From the NCBI GenBank assembly GCA_020635795.1, contig JACJZD010000003.1, forward strand, positions 1 to 64,000: DNA of 64,000 nucleotides, written 5' to 3'. The notes beneath the pieces are model-generated. The model did not search any database and was not told the DNA's origin. It saw nothing but the letters and a program-made list of their open reading frames with translations. Made by a program: the position numbers and the translations under genes. Source of the stretch: Flavobacteriales bacterium. Its GTDB lineage: Bacteria > Bacteroidota > Bacteroidia > Flavobacteriales_E > Vicingaceae. This document shows, piece by piece, positions 8,727 through 17,185 of this stretch (positions within the stretch are counted from its first letter, which is position 1; every line of letters begins with the position of its first letter).

Positions 8727-9277
8727 TGAATTACGCACCTAGATTAAAAGTTAAGTATAAAGAAGAAATAGTTTCTTCTTTAAAAGATAAGTTTGGTTAC
8801 AGCTCAATAATGCAAGTACCTAGACTACAAAAAATTTGTTTAAACCAAGGAGTTGGAGAAGCTGTTTCTGATAAAAGATTAATTGAATCTGCATTAGAAG
8901 AAATGACTATTATTTCTGGTCAAAAAGCTAACGCTACTTACTCTAAAAAAGATATCTCTAACTTTAAGTTAAGAAAAGGTATTCCAATTGGAGCAAGAGT
9001 AACGCTTAGAGGTGACAAAATGTATGAATTCTTAGACAGATTAATTGCTGTTGCTTTACCAAGAACTAGAGATTTTAGAGGAGTTGAAGCAAGAGGTTTT
9101 GATGGTCAAGGAAATTATACACTTGGTGTTAAAGAACAAATTATCTTTCCAGAGATTGATATTGATAAAATCAAAAATGTAACTGGTATGGATATTACTT
9201 TTGTAACGTCTGCTAAAACCAACGAGGAAGGAATGGCATTATTAACTGAATTCGGTTTACCGTTTAAGAAAAAATAA
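8726..9277 (+). CDS. rplE: 50S ribosomal protein L5
   Basis: L5 binds 5S rRNA in the central protuberance and contacts P-site tRNA. The 183-residue protein has the conserved RGVEARGFDGQGNYTLGV block and the C-terminal GMDITFVTSAKTNEE segment. The start overlaps the rplX stop by one base. rpsN starts five bases after its own stop. Confidence 0.98.
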   Translation: MNYAPRLKVKYKEEIVSSLKDKFGYSSIMQVPRLQKICLNQGVGEAVSDKRLIESALEEMTIISGQKANATYSKKDISNFKLRKGIPIGARVTLRGDKMYEFLDRLIAVALPRTRDFRGVEARGFDGQGNYTLGVKEQIIFPEIDIDKIKNVTGMDITFVTSAKTNEEGMALLTEFGLPFKKK

Positions 9278-9282
9278 GAGAT

Positions 9283-9552
9283 ATGGCTAAAGAATCAATG
9301 AAAGCGAGAGAACGCAAAAGAGAAGCTATGGTTGCTAAATATGCAGAAAAAAGAGCTGCATTGAAAGAAGCTGGCGATTGGGAAGCGTTACAAAAATTAC
9401 CAAAAAACTCTTCGAAAGTTAGATTACACAATAGATGTCAATTAACTGGAAGACCAAGAGGTTATATGAGACAATTTGGTATTTCTCGTGTTACTTTTAG
9501 AGAAATGGCTTCTTCAGGATTAATACCTGGAATTAGAAAAGCAAGCTGGTAA
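9283..9552 (+). CDS. rpsN: 30S ribosomal protein S14, zinc-free long form
   Basis: S14 is a small-subunit head protein. The 89-residue form here is the long C-minus type: it has a single cysteine in HNRCQLTGRPRGYMRQFG and lacks the paired CxxC motifs of the short zinc-ribbon form. The C-terminus GLIPGIRKASW is the family signature. A 58-base spacer follows before rpsH, unusually long for this cluster, and I see no clear signal in it. Confidence 0.97.
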   Translation: MAKESMKARERKREAMVAKYAEKRAALKEAGDWEALQKLPKNSSKVRLHNRCQLTGRPRGYMRQFGISRVTFREMASSGLIPGIRKASW

Positions 9553-9610
9553 TTAACAATAATACAGAATGAAGAATTTGAAATAAACAAATTCTATAAT
9601 TATAATAACA

Positions 9611-10006
9611 ATGACAGATCCAATAGCAGATTTTTTAACAAGAATCAGAAACGCTGCAAGCGCAAAACATAGAATAGTTGATATTCCTGCGTCTAATATT
9701 AAAAAAGAAATGACTAAAATTCTTTTTGATAAAGGATACATCTTAAACTATAAGTTTGAGGATACTAATACTCAAGGAAATATTAAAATAGCTTTAAAAT
9801 ATCATCCTAAAACTAAAGTTTCTGCAATTACGAATATCGAAAGAGCAAGTAAACCAGGTTTAAGAAAATATTCTGGCTCAGCTGAATTACCAAGAGTAAT
9901 TAATGGCTTAGGTGTTGCTATCGTTTCTACTTCAAAAGGAGTAATGACAGATAAAGAAGCAAGAAGAGAGAATGTTGGTGGTGAAGTTTTATGTTACGTT
10001 TATTAA
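9611..10006 (+). CDS. rpsH: 30S ribosomal protein S8
   Basis: S8 is a primary binder of the 16S central domain. In Escherichia coli it also represses the spc operon. The 131-residue protein starts MTDPIADFLTRIRNA and has the C-terminal signature GLGVAIVSTSKGVMTDKEAR followed by GGEVLCYVY. Length and place between rpsN and rplF are standard. Confidence 0.98.
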   Translation: MTDPIADFLTRIRNAASAKHRIVDIPASNIKKEMTKILFDKGYILNYKFEDTNTQGNIKIALKYHPKTKVSAITNIERASKPGLRKYSGSAELPRVINGLGVAIVSTSKGVMTDKEARRENVGGEVLCYVY

Positions 10007-10024
10007 TTAGTAAGATTTAAAATT

Positions 10025-10579
10025 ATGTCAAGAATAGGAAATGCACCAATTGATATACCTAGTGGTGTTGAAATAAAAGTTGAAAATGGTCTTGTTACAG
10101 TTAAAGGTCCAAAGGGTGTTTTGACTCAAGAAGTTGATGACTGTGTTACTGTTGAAGTGGTAGATAAAGTTATTAATGTAAAGAGAAAAACTGAGGAAAT
10201 TCCTCACAAAGCAAAACATGGTCTTTACAGATCTTTAATCAACAATATGGTTGAAGGTGTTTCTAAAGGTTTTAAAACTGAACAAGAATTAGTAGGTGTT
10301 GGATATAGAGCAAGCAATACAGGTCAAAATCTTGAATTATCTCTAGGATTTTCTCACAATATTGTTTTTCAATTACCAGCAGAAATTAAAGTTACTACTG
10401 CTACTGAAAGAGGGAAAAATCCAACAATTATTCTTGAGTCACATGACAAACAGTTAATAGGTCATGTAGCTGCAAAAATCAGATCACTAAGAAAACCGGA
10501 ACCATATAAAGGTAAAGGTATTAAGTTCGTTGGTGAACAATTAAGAAGAAAAGCAGGAAAATCTGCAGGTAAAAAATAA
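10025..10579 (+). CDS. rplF: 50S ribosomal protein L6
   Basis: L6 lies near the factor-binding site at the base of the L7/L12 stalk. The 184-residue protein has two related domains, the start MSRIGNAPIDIPSGVEI, and the signature RKPEPYKGKGIKFVGEQLRR near residues 158-177. It is followed 19 bases later by rplR. Confidence 0.98.
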   Translation: MSRIGNAPIDIPSGVEIKVENGLVTVKGPKGVLTQEVDDCVTVEVVDKVINVKRKTEEIPHKAKHGLYRSLINNMVEGVSKGFKTEQELVGVGYRASNTGQNLELSLGFSHNIVFQLPAEIKVTTATERGKNPTIILESHDKQLIGHVAAKIRSLRKPEPYKGKGIKFVGEQLRRKAGKSAGKK

Positions 10580-10598
10580 TTCATAATAAAAAAGTATT

Positions 10599-10955
10599 AT
10601 GGCACTAAGTAAAAAAGATAGAAGATTAAGAATTAAAAGAAGAATTAGAAAGGTTGTGAAAGGTACTACCTCGCATCCAAGACTATCTGTTTTTAGAAGT
10701 AATAATGAGATTTATGCTCAAATTATTAACGACGAAACAGCTACAACTCTAGTTGCTGCATCTTCTGTTCAAAAAGACATTAAATCTGCAAAAGGAACTA
10801 AAAAGGAAATTGCTGCCTTAGTTGGTAAAGCAATTGCTGAAAAAGCTGTAAAAGCAGGAATAGAAAATATCGCTTTCGATAGAAATGGTTATTTATACCA
10901 TGGAAGAGTTCAGGCTCTTGCCGAAGGTGCTCGTGAAGGTGGATTAAAATTCTAA
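10599..10955 (+). CDS. rplR: 50S ribosomal protein L18
   Basis: L18 binds 5S rRNA together with L5. The 118-residue protein has the arginine-rich N-terminus and the motifs RLSVFRSNNEIYAQIINDE and FDRNGYLYHGRVQALAEGAR, the latter diagnostic. It sits between rplF and rpsE. Confidence 0.98.
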   Translation: MALSKKDRRLRIKRRIRKVVKGTTSHPRLSVFRSNNEIYAQIINDETATTLVAASSVQKDIKSAKGTKKEIAALVGKAIAEKAVKAGIENIAFDRNGYLYHGRVQALAEGAREGGLKF

Positions 10956-10979
10956 ATAAAAGTATTAGAGAAAATTGTT

Positions 10980-11498
10980 ATGACAAATTCAAACACAAAA
11001 AGAGTTAGATCAATAGAAACTGAACTTAAAGATAAATTAGTTGCTATTAATAGAGTAACTAAAGTAACTAAAGGTGGTAGAAATTTCAGTTTTTCAGCAA
11101 TAGTAGTTGTTGGTGATGAGAAAAATGTGGTAGGACACGGATTAGGTAAAGCTAATGAAGTAACCGAAGCAATTACTAAAGGTATTGAGGCTGCTAAGAA
11201 AAATTTAATTAAAGTTCCAGTATTAAACGGAACAATACCTCACGAACAAAACGGTAAGTTTGGTGGTGCTAGAGTATTCATCAGACCTGCATCGCACGGT
11301 ACTGGTGTTATTGCTGGTGGTGCTATGCGTGCTGTATTCGAAAGTGTTGGTATTACTGATGTATTAGCAAAATCAAAAGGATCTTCAAATCCTCACAACG
11401 TTGTAAAAGCTACATTAAATGCTTTAGAACAATTAAGAGATGCTTACAGTGTTGCTGACCAAAGAGGTATTGATTTAGATAAAGTATTTAACGGTTAA
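10980..11498 (+). CDS. rpsE: 30S ribosomal protein S5
   Basis: S5 contributes to decoding accuracy and the mRNA entry channel. The 172-residue protein has the double-stranded-RNA-binding-like N-terminal domain (KVTKGGRNFSFSAIVVVGDE) and the C-terminal domain with PASHGTGVIAGGAMRAVFE. Four bases separate its stop from the small rpmD gene. Confidence 0.98.
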   Translation: MTNSNTKRVRSIETELKDKLVAINRVTKVTKGGRNFSFSAIVVVGDEKNVVGHGLGKANEVTEAITKGIEAAKKNLIKVPVLNGTIPHEQNGKFGGARVFIRPASHGTGVIAGGAMRAVFESVGITDVLAKSKGSSNPHNVVKATLNALEQLRDAYSVADQRGIDLDKVFNG

Positions 11499-11502
11499 GA
11501 AA

Positions 11503-11679
11503 ATGGCAAAAATTAAAATCAAACAAGTAAAAAGTCAAATTAAAAGACCAGCTAACCAAAAAAAGACGTTAGTTGCTCTTGGCTTAAGAAAAATGAACCA
11601 AACTGTAGAACATGAAGCTACTCCTCAAATATTAGGAATGGTTAGAACTGTTCAACATTTAGTTCAAGTTGAAAAATAA
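11503..11679 (+). CDS. rpmD: 50S ribosomal protein L30 (58 aa)
   Basis: Reading the gap between rpsE and rplO gives a 58-residue frame starting MAKIKIKQVKSQIKRPANQ and ending HLVQVEK. L30 is a small large-subunit protein of just this size. The segment KTLVALGLRKMNQTVEHEAT and the terminal LGMVRTVQHLV block are its signature. The gene fills the normal L30 position of the spc cluster and starts four bases after rpsE. Confidence 0.97.
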   Translation: MAKIKIKQVKSQIKRPANQKKTLVALGLRKMNQTVEHEATPQILGMVRTVQHLVQVEK

Positions 11680-11697
11680 TAATATAATATAATTAAG

Positions 11698-12144
11698 ATG
11701 AACTTATCAAATTTAAAACCTGCGGAAGGTTCAACAAAACAGCGTAAGCGAGTAGGACGTGGTCAAGGATCAGGAAGAGGTGGTACTTCAACAAGAGGAC
11801 ACAAGGGAGCGAAATCTAGATCAGGTTATTCAAGAAAAATTGGTTTTGAAGGTGGTCAAATGCCTCTTCAAAGACGTGTCCCTAAATTTGGATTTACCAA
11901 CGTAAATCGTAAAGAATTTAAAGGAATCAATTTAGACTCTCTTCAATTTTTAGTAGACAACAAAAAAGTTAAAGAAATTACAATTGACGTGATTTTAGAA
12001 AACGGTTTAGCTTCTAAAAATGATAAAATTAAAATTTTAGGAAGAGGTGAATTAAAAGCAAAATTAGATGTAACTGTTCACGCTTTTTCAGCAACTGCTA
12101 AAGCAGCTATTGAAGCAGCAGGAGGTACAGCAAATACTCTTTAA
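11698..12144 (+). CDS. rplO: 50S ribosomal protein L15
   Basis: L15 is a large-subunit assembly protein. The 148-residue protein begins MNLSNLKPAEGSTKQRKRVG and carries the glycine/arginine-rich extension (GRGQGSGRGGTSTRGHKG) and FEGGQMPLQRRVPKFGF. Its place just before secY is conserved in bacteria. Confidence 0.98.
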   Translation: MNLSNLKPAEGSTKQRKRVGRGQGSGRGGTSTRGHKGAKSRSGYSRKIGFEGGQMPLQRRVPKFGFTNVNRKEFKGINLDSLQFLVDNKKVKEITIDVILENGLASKNDKIKILGRGELKAKLDVTVHAFSATAKAAIEAAGGTANTL

Positions 12145-12151
12145 ATAAAGA

Positions 12152-13501
12152 ATGAAAAAATTTATAAATACAATAAAAAACATTTGGAGTATTGAAGACC
12201 TAAGAGCTCGAATTATTACTACACTAGGATTATTATTAGTGTATAGATTGGGTTCTTATGTTGTTCTTCCAGGTGTAGATTCTTCAGCATTAGAGGCAGC
12301 AAATGCTAATAATGCAAGTGGAGGGTTATTGGATTTGATTAATATATTTGCCGGTGGAGCTTTTTCTAGAGCGTCGATATTTGCTTTAGGGATTATGCCT
12401 TACATTTCTGCTTCTATTGTTATTCAGTTGCTAGGTATGGCTATACCATATTTTCAGCGGTTACAAAAAGAAGGAGAGAGTGGTAGAAGAAAAGTTAATC
12501 AAATTACTCGATTTTTAACCATAGTTATTACTGGATTTCAAGCGCCAGGTTACATTGCTTCACAAATTACAACCCATCAAGGAGTTGTTCCTGATGCAGG
12601 TCCAATGTGGTGGTTCTCTACCGTATTGTTACTTGTAACAGGTACTATGTTTGTAATGTGGATTGGTGAAAGAATTACTGAAAAAGGAATTGGAAACGGT
12701 ATATCTTTATTGATTATGATTGGTATCGTAGCTAATCTACCATCTGCGTTTATCTTTGAAATTGCTTCGAGATTTGGTATTGGTGGTGTTGGTGGTCCAA
12801 TTATCTTGTTAATTGAGGTTGCATTACTTTTATTAGTTATTGTATTATCTATCTTGTTAGTACAAGGCACTAGAAGAATTCCAGTACAATATGCTAAAAG
12901 AATTGTTGGAAATAAACAATATGGTGGTGTTCGTCAGTATATTCCTTTAAAGGTTAATGCTGCTGGAGTTATGCCAATCATCTTTGCTCAAGCAATTATG
13001 TTTATTCCATTAACATTAGCTGGTTTTGGTGAAGGTTCGGTAACATCATGGTTTGTAACTACATTTAGTAATCCAGCTGGTTTTGCATATAACTTAACAT
13101 TTGCATTAATGATTATTGCATTTACTTACTTCTATACAGCGGTAACAGTAAATCCTAATCAAATGGCTGATGATATGAAACGTAATGGTGGTTTTATACC
13201 AGGTATTAAACCAGGTAAAAAAACCTCAGAGTTTATTGATAATGTGATGTCGAGAATAACATTGCCAGGATCTATATTTTTAGCATTGGTTGCAATATTA
13301 CCAGCTTTTGCTATGGTTGCTGGAGTAAATAATTCATTTGCTTATTTCTACGGTGGAACTTCACTATTAATTATGGTGGGTGTTATTTTAGATACATTGC
13401 AACAAATTGAAAGTCATTTATTAATGCGTCATTATGATGGATTAATGAAAACAGGGAAAATAAAAGGAAGATCTAGCACAGGAATGGGTATGGCTGGATA
13501 A
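12152..13501 (+). CDS. secY: Preprotein translocase subunit SecY
   Basis: SecY is the channel subunit of the Sec translocon, which inserts membrane proteins and exports the many signal-peptide proteins encoded later in this window. The 449-residue protein shows about ten hydrophobic segments, the N-terminal IWSIEDLRARIITTLGLLLV, the plug-side LLDLINIFAGGAFSRASIFA and the cytoplasmic-loop QYGGVRQYIPLKVNAAGVMP region. It lies seven bases after rplO and six before map; adk is not between them. Confidence 0.99.
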   Translation: MKKFINTIKNIWSIEDLRARIITTLGLLLVYRLGSYVVLPGVDSSALEAANANNASGGLLDLINIFAGGAFSRASIFALGIMPYISASIVIQLLGMAIPYFQRLQKEGESGRRKVNQITRFLTIVITGFQAPGYIASQITTHQGVVPDAGPMWWFSTVLLLVTGTMFVMWIGERITEKGIGNGISLLIMIGIVANLPSAFIFEIASRFGIGGVGGPIILLIEVALLLLVIVLSILLVQGTRRIPVQYAKRIVGNKQYGGVRQYIPLKVNAAGVMPIIFAQAIMFIPLTLAGFGEGSVTSWFVTTFSNPAGFAYNLTFALMIIAFTYFYTAVTVNPNQMADDMKRNGGFIPGIKPGKKTSEFIDNVMSRITLPGSIFLALVAILPAFAMVAGVNNSFAYFYGGTSLLIMVGVILDTLQQIESHLLMRHYDGLMKTGKIKGRSSTGMGMAG

Positions 13502-13507
13502 TGTTTT

Positions 13508-14293
13508 ATGGGAAAGATTTTTTATAAAACAGAAGAAGAGATTGAGTTAATAAGAGAAAGTTCTTTACTTGTTGGTAAAACATTAGCGGAAGTTGCTAAA
13601 ATTATTAAGCCTGGTGTAACAACATTAGAGTTAGATAAAATAGCAGAAGAGTTTATTAGAGATAACAATGCAGTTCCTGGTTTTTTAGGAATGTATGATT
13701 TCCCTAATACCTTATGTACTTCTTTAAATGCTGCTGTTGTTCATGGTATTCCGAATAATAAACCGTTAAAAGATGGCGATATTATTTCAGTTGATTGTGG
13801 AGTTTTAAAAAACGGTTTCTATGGCGATGTTGCTTATACTTTTGAAGTAGGTAATGTTAGCGATGAAATTAAAAAACTCTTACAAGTAACAAAAGAATGT
13901 TTGAATAAAGCTATCGATGCTGCAGTTGCTGGTAACAGAATTGGAGATATTGGTTACGCAGTTCAAAGTCATGCCGAAGAGAACGGTTTTGGTGTTGTTA
14001 GAGAGTTGGTTGGACACGGATTAGGAAAAGATTTACATGAGGCACCAGAAGTTCCAAATTATGGAAAAAGAGGTACAGGGTTAATGTTAAAAGAAGGGAT
14101 GGTAATTGCAATAGAGCCTATGATTAATATGGGAGTTCGAAATGTGATTCAAGATAAAGACGGTTGGACGATAATAACTAAAGATGGAAAACCATCTGCT
14201 CACTTTGAGCATGATGTTGTGGTAAGAAAAGGAAAAGCTGAAGTGTTATCATCACATAAATTTATAGAAGAAGTATTAAATAATAAAAATTAA
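13508..14293 (+). CDS. map: Type I methionine aminopeptidase
   Basis: This enzyme removes the initiator methionine from nascent proteins. The 261-residue protein has the pita-bread metalloprotease ligands in order: DCGVLKNGFYGDVAYTF (two Asp), GHGLGKDLHEAP (His), EPMIN (Glu) and FEHDVVV (Glu). There is no N-terminal zinc-finger extension. The stop overlaps the infA start by one base (TAATG), so the two should be coupled. Confidence 0.98.
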   Translation: MGKIFYKTEEEIELIRESSLLVGKTLAEVAKIIKPGVTTLELDKIAEEFIRDNNAVPGFLGMYDFPNTLCTSLNAAVVHGIPNNKPLKDGDIISVDCGVLKNGFYGDVAYTFEVGNVSDEIKKLLQVTKECLNKAIDAAVAGNRIGDIGYAVQSHAEENGFGVVRELVGHGLGKDLHEAPEVPNYGKRGTGLMLKEGMVIAIEPMINMGVRNVIQDKDGWTIITKDGKPSAHFEHDVVVRKGKAEVLSSHKFIEEVLNNKN

Positions 14294-14511
14294 TGGCAAA
14301 ACAAGCATCTATAGAACAAGATGGAACGATAATCGAAGCATTGTCAAACGCAATGTTTAGAGTAGAGTTAGAAAATGGCCATATATTAACGGCACATATT
14401 TCTGGTAAAATGAGAATGCATTACATTAGAATTTTACCAGGTGATAAAGTAAAAGTGGAAATGTCTCCTTATGATTTATCAAAAGGAAGAATTTCATTTA
14501 GATACAAATAA
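14293..14511 (+). CDS. infA: Translation initiation factor IF-1
   Basis: IF-1 occupies the 30S A site during initiation. The 72-residue protein is a single S1/OB-fold domain starting MAKQASIEQDGTIIEAL and containing ENGHILTAHISGKMRMHYIR, as in all bacterial IF-1. It overlaps map by one base. A 40-base gap with a small hairpin separates it from rpmJ. Confidence 0.98.
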   Translation: MAKQASIEQDGTIIEALSNAMFRVELENGHILTAHISGKMRMHYIRILPGDKVKVEMSPYDLSKGRISFRYK

Positions 14512-14520
14512 ATTAATTAC

Positions 14521-14536
14521 TCCGTTGATTAACGGA
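14521..14536 (+). other. Small hairpin between infA and rpmJ
   Basis: The bases TCCGTT, GATT, AACGGA form a perfect 6-bp stem with a 4-base loop, 15 bases before the rpmJ start. There is no T tract, so it is not an intrinsic terminator. It may be an mRNA stability or translation-control element, or chance. Confidence 0.4.
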
Positions 14537-14551
14537 TAAATATTAGAAAAG

Positions 14552-14668
14552 ATGAAAGTAAGAGCATCAGTTAAAAAAAGAAGTGCAGACTGTAAAATTG
14601 TTCGCAGAAAAGGACGTTTGTACGTAATTAACAAAAAGAACCCGAAGTTTAAACAAAGACAAGGATAA
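14552..14668 (+). CDS. rpmJ: 50S ribosomal protein L36, cysteine-poor form (38 aa)
   Basis: A 38-residue frame begins MKVRASVKKRSADCKIVRRK and ends KNPKFKQRQG, the normal L36 frame and length. Zinc-type L36 has three cysteines and a histidine. Here only Cys14 remains; the others are Ser11, Asn27 and Phe33, so this is the C-minus form that should not bind zinc. It lies between infA and rpsM, its usual place. Confidence 0.97.
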   Translation: MKVRASVKKRSADCKIVRRKGRLYVINKKNPKFKQRQG

Positions 14669-14684
14669 AATATAATTAGTAATT

Positions 14685-15062
14685 ATGGCAAGAATTGCAG
14701 GTATAGATTTACCAAAACACAAACGAGGCGTTATAGGCCTAACATACATCTATGGTATTGGAAAATCTTCAGCTACGAAGATTTTAGGTAATGCTGGTAT
14801 TGATGAAAATAAAAAAGTTCAAGATTGGGATGATGATGATTTGTCAAAAATCAGACAGATTCTTAATGATGAATTTAAAGTAGAAGGTGCTTTAAGATCA
14901 GAGGTTCAATTAAACATTAAGCGTTTAATGGATATAGGTTGTTATAGAGGTGTTAGACATAGATCTGGTTTACCATTAAGAGGTCAACGCACAAAAAACA
15001 ATTCTAGAACAAGAAAAGGTAAAAAGAAAACAGTTGCTAACAAGAAAAAAGTAACTAAATAA
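14685..15062 (+). CDS. rpsM: 30S ribosomal protein S13
   Basis: S13 forms head bridges to the large subunit and touches P-site tRNA. The 125-residue protein starts MARIAGIDLPKHKRGVIGLT and has the helix-hairpin region YIYGIGKSSATKIL and the C-terminal GLPLRGQRTKNNSRTRKGK signature. It opens the alpha-type gene series that ends with rpoA and rplQ. Confidence 0.98.
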   Translation: MARIAGIDLPKHKRGVIGLTYIYGIGKSSATKILGNAGIDENKKVQDWDDDDLSKIRQILNDEFKVEGALRSEVQLNIKRLMDIGCYRGVRHRSGLPLRGQRTKNNSRTRKGKKKTVANKKKVTK

Positions 15063-15083
15063 TAAATAAAGAGTCTTTATAAA

Positions 15084-15470
15084 ATGGCAAAAACAAACGT
15101 AAAGAAGAAAAAGAAGGTAATTGTTGAGGCTTACGGACAAGCTCATATTCACGCCTCTTTTAATAATATTATTGTTAGTTTAACTAACAATAGTGGACAA
15201 GTTATATCATGGTCTTCGGCTGGCAAAATGGGCTTTAGAGGTTCTAAAAAGAACACTCCTTATGCTGCTCAATTAGCTGCTGCCGATTGTTCAAAAGAAG
15301 CTTATGAAAATGGACTTAGAAAAGTTAAAGTTTTTGTAAAAGGACCAGGAGCAGGAAGAGAGTCTGCAATCAGAACAATCCATAATGCAGGTATCCTTGT
15401 AACTGAGATAGTAGATATTACTCCACTACCTCACAATGGATGTCGTCCTCCAAAAAGAAGAAGAGTATAG
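15084..15470 (+). CDS. rpsK: 30S ribosomal protein S11
   Basis: S11 is a platform protein near the mRNA exit. The 128-residue protein has the signature blocks AHIHASFNNIIVSLTNNSGQ and FVKGPGAGRESAIRTIHNAG, ending with PHNGCRPPKRRRV. An 87-base spacer follows before rpsD, the longest in the cluster, and it can fold into a nested hairpin. Confidence 0.98.
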   Translation: MAKTNVKKKKKVIVEAYGQAHIHASFNNIIVSLTNNSGQVISWSSAGKMGFRGSKKNTPYAAQLAAADCSKEAYENGLRKVKVFVKGPGAGRESAIRTIHNAGILVTEIVDITPLPHNGCRPPKRRRV

Positions 15471-15487
15471 TAAATTAATATAAACCG

Positions 15488-15539
15488 AAAGGAATTTAAG
15501 TTATCGAAGGATATTGACCTTAATTCATAATGTTCCTTT
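15488..15539 (+). promoter_or_regulatory. Structured leader upstream of rpsD (candidate S4 control element)
   Basis: Three nested helices can be drawn: AAAGGAA 15488-15494 with TTCCTTT 15533-15539; TTAAG 15496-15500 with CTTAA 15519-15523; and TATC 15502-15505 with GATA 15510-15513 capped by GAAG. The fold ends 18 bases before the rpsD ATG. S4 is a known autogenous repressor in other bacteria, so an S4-binding leader is a reasonable inference. No protein binding is shown by sequence alone, and base-pair covariation was not tested. Confidence 0.45.
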
Positions 15540-15557
15540 ATAAAACAACAAAGTAAA

Positions 15558-16163
15558 ATGGCAAGGTATACAGGTCCAAAGTCAAAAATCGCAAGAAAAT
15601 TCAGAGAGCCAATTTTTGGTCCTGATAAAGTATTGGAGAAAAAAAATTACCCTCCAGGACAACATGGTCCTAACAAAAGAAGAGGTAAACAATCAGAATA
15701 CGCAATTCAGTTAGCTGAAAAGCAAAAAGCTAAATATACTTATGGTATTTTAGAAAGACAGTTTGAGAACTTATTTAACAAAGCTTCTAGAACTAAAGGT
15801 ATTACTGGTGAGAACTTATTAAAATTATGTGAGTCTAGACTTGATAATGTAGTTTACAGATTAGGAATTTCACCATCAAGAAGTGGTGCTAGACAATTAG
15901 TTGCACATAGACATATAACCGTTAACGGTAATTTAGTAAATATCCCTTCATACATTGTTAACGAAGGTGATGTAATTGGTGTTAGAGAAAAATCAAAATC
16001 ATTAGAGGCGATTACTTCTTCACTAGCTGCACATCCAGTTAAATCTGAATGGTTAGATTGGGATAAACAATTAATGACAGGTAGATTTATTAAAACTCCA
16101 GAAAGAGAACAAATACCTGAAAACATTAAAGAACAATTAATAGTAGAGCTTTACTCTAAATAA
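15558..16163 (+). CDS. rpsD: 30S ribosomal protein S4
   Basis: S4 nucleates assembly of the 16S 5' domain. The 201-residue protein starts MARYTGPKSKIARKFREPIF and has the S4 RNA-binding domain around residues 92-155 (ESRLDNVVYRLGISPSRSGA, then QLVAHRHITVNG). The N-terminal CxxC zinc pairs found in some S4 proteins are absent. It lies between rpsK and rpoA as in most alpha operons. Confidence 0.98.
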   Translation: MARYTGPKSKIARKFREPIFGPDKVLEKKNYPPGQHGPNKRRGKQSEYAIQLAEKQKAKYTYGILERQFENLFNKASRTKGITGENLLKLCESRLDNVVYRLGISPSRSGARQLVAHRHITVNGNLVNIPSYIVNEGDVIGVREKSKSLEAITSSLAAHPVKSEWLDWDKQLMTGRFIKTPEREQIPENIKEQLIVELYSK

Positions 16164-16186
16164 TTTATTTTAACTAAATATATACT

Positions 16187-17179
16187 ATGGCAATTTTAGA
16201 TTTCCAAAAACCAGATAAAGTAATCATGATTAATTCTGACGATCATTTCGGAACATTCGAATTTCGTCCGTTAGAACCAGGTTATGGTATTACAATAGGA
16301 AATGCTTTAAGAAGAGTTTTATTAAACTCACTTGAAGGATTTGCTGTAACATCAGTAAAAATTGAAGGAGTAGATCACGAATTTTCTACAATTAAAGGTG
16401 TTGTTGAAGATGTTACTCAAATTATCCTAAACTTAAAACAAATTCGTTTTAAACAACAAATTGAAGATACAGAAAACGAGAAACTTATTGTTTCAATAAG
16501 CGGACAAGAAACTGTAACTGCAGGGGATATAGGTAAATTTACATCAGCTTTCCAAGTGTTAAATACAGATCACGTTATTTGCCACCTTGAGAAAAATGTA
16601 AAAATTCAAATGGAATTAACGATTAACAAAGGTCGTGGTTATGTTCCATCTGAAGATAATACTGTTTCTGATTCAAGTATTGGTGTTATCGCTATCGATT
16701 CTATTCACACCCCTATTAAGAATGTGAAATACAATATTGAAAACTTTAGAGTTGGTCAAAAAACGGATTTCGAGAAATTGGTTTTTGAAATAACTACTGA
16801 TGGATCAATACATCCAAAAGATGCTTTAAAAGAAGCAGCTAAAATTTTAATTCACCACTTTATGTTGTTCTCTGACGAGAGAATTACATTAGACACAGAA
16901 GAAAAATCATCTGTTGAAGAATTTGATGAAGATTCATTACACATGAGACAGTTGTTAAAAACGAAGTTGATTGACATGGATTTATCAGTAAGAGCATTAA
17001 ACTGCTTGAAAGCTGCTGATGTAGATACTTTAGGTGATTTAGTACAATTTAATAAAAATGACTTGTTGAAATTCAGAAACTTTGGTAAAAAATCATTGAC
17101 TGAATTAGATGAGTTAGTTGAAAATAAAGGCTTAAACTTCGGAATGAACGTTGCGGCTTATAAATTAGATAAGGAGTAA
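16187..17179 (+). CDS. rpoA: DNA-directed RNA polymerase alpha subunit
   Basis: Alpha dimerises to scaffold polymerase assembly and binds promoter DNA and activators. The 330-residue protein has the N-terminal assembly domain (FRPLEPGYGITIGNALRRVL) and the C-terminal domain with LSVRALNCLKAADVDTLGDL and LLKFRNFGKKSLTELDELV. An acidic linker (SSVEEFDEDS) joins the two. It lies six bases before rplQ. Confidence 0.99.
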   Translation: MAILDFQKPDKVIMINSDDHFGTFEFRPLEPGYGITIGNALRRVLLNSLEGFAVTSVKIEGVDHEFSTIKGVVEDVTQIILNLKQIRFKQQIEDTENEKLIVSISGQETVTAGDIGKFTSAFQVLNTDHVICHLEKNVKIQMELTINKGRGYVPSEDNTVSDSSIGVIAIDSIHTPIKNVKYNIENFRVGQKTDFEKLVFEITTDGSIHPKDALKEAAKILIHHFMLFSDERITLDTEEKSSVEEFDEDSLHMRQLLKTKLIDMDLSVRALNCLKAADVDTLGDLVQFNKNDLLKFRNFGKKSLTELDELVENKGLNFGMNVAAYKLDKE

Positions 17180-17185
17180 AAAGAC

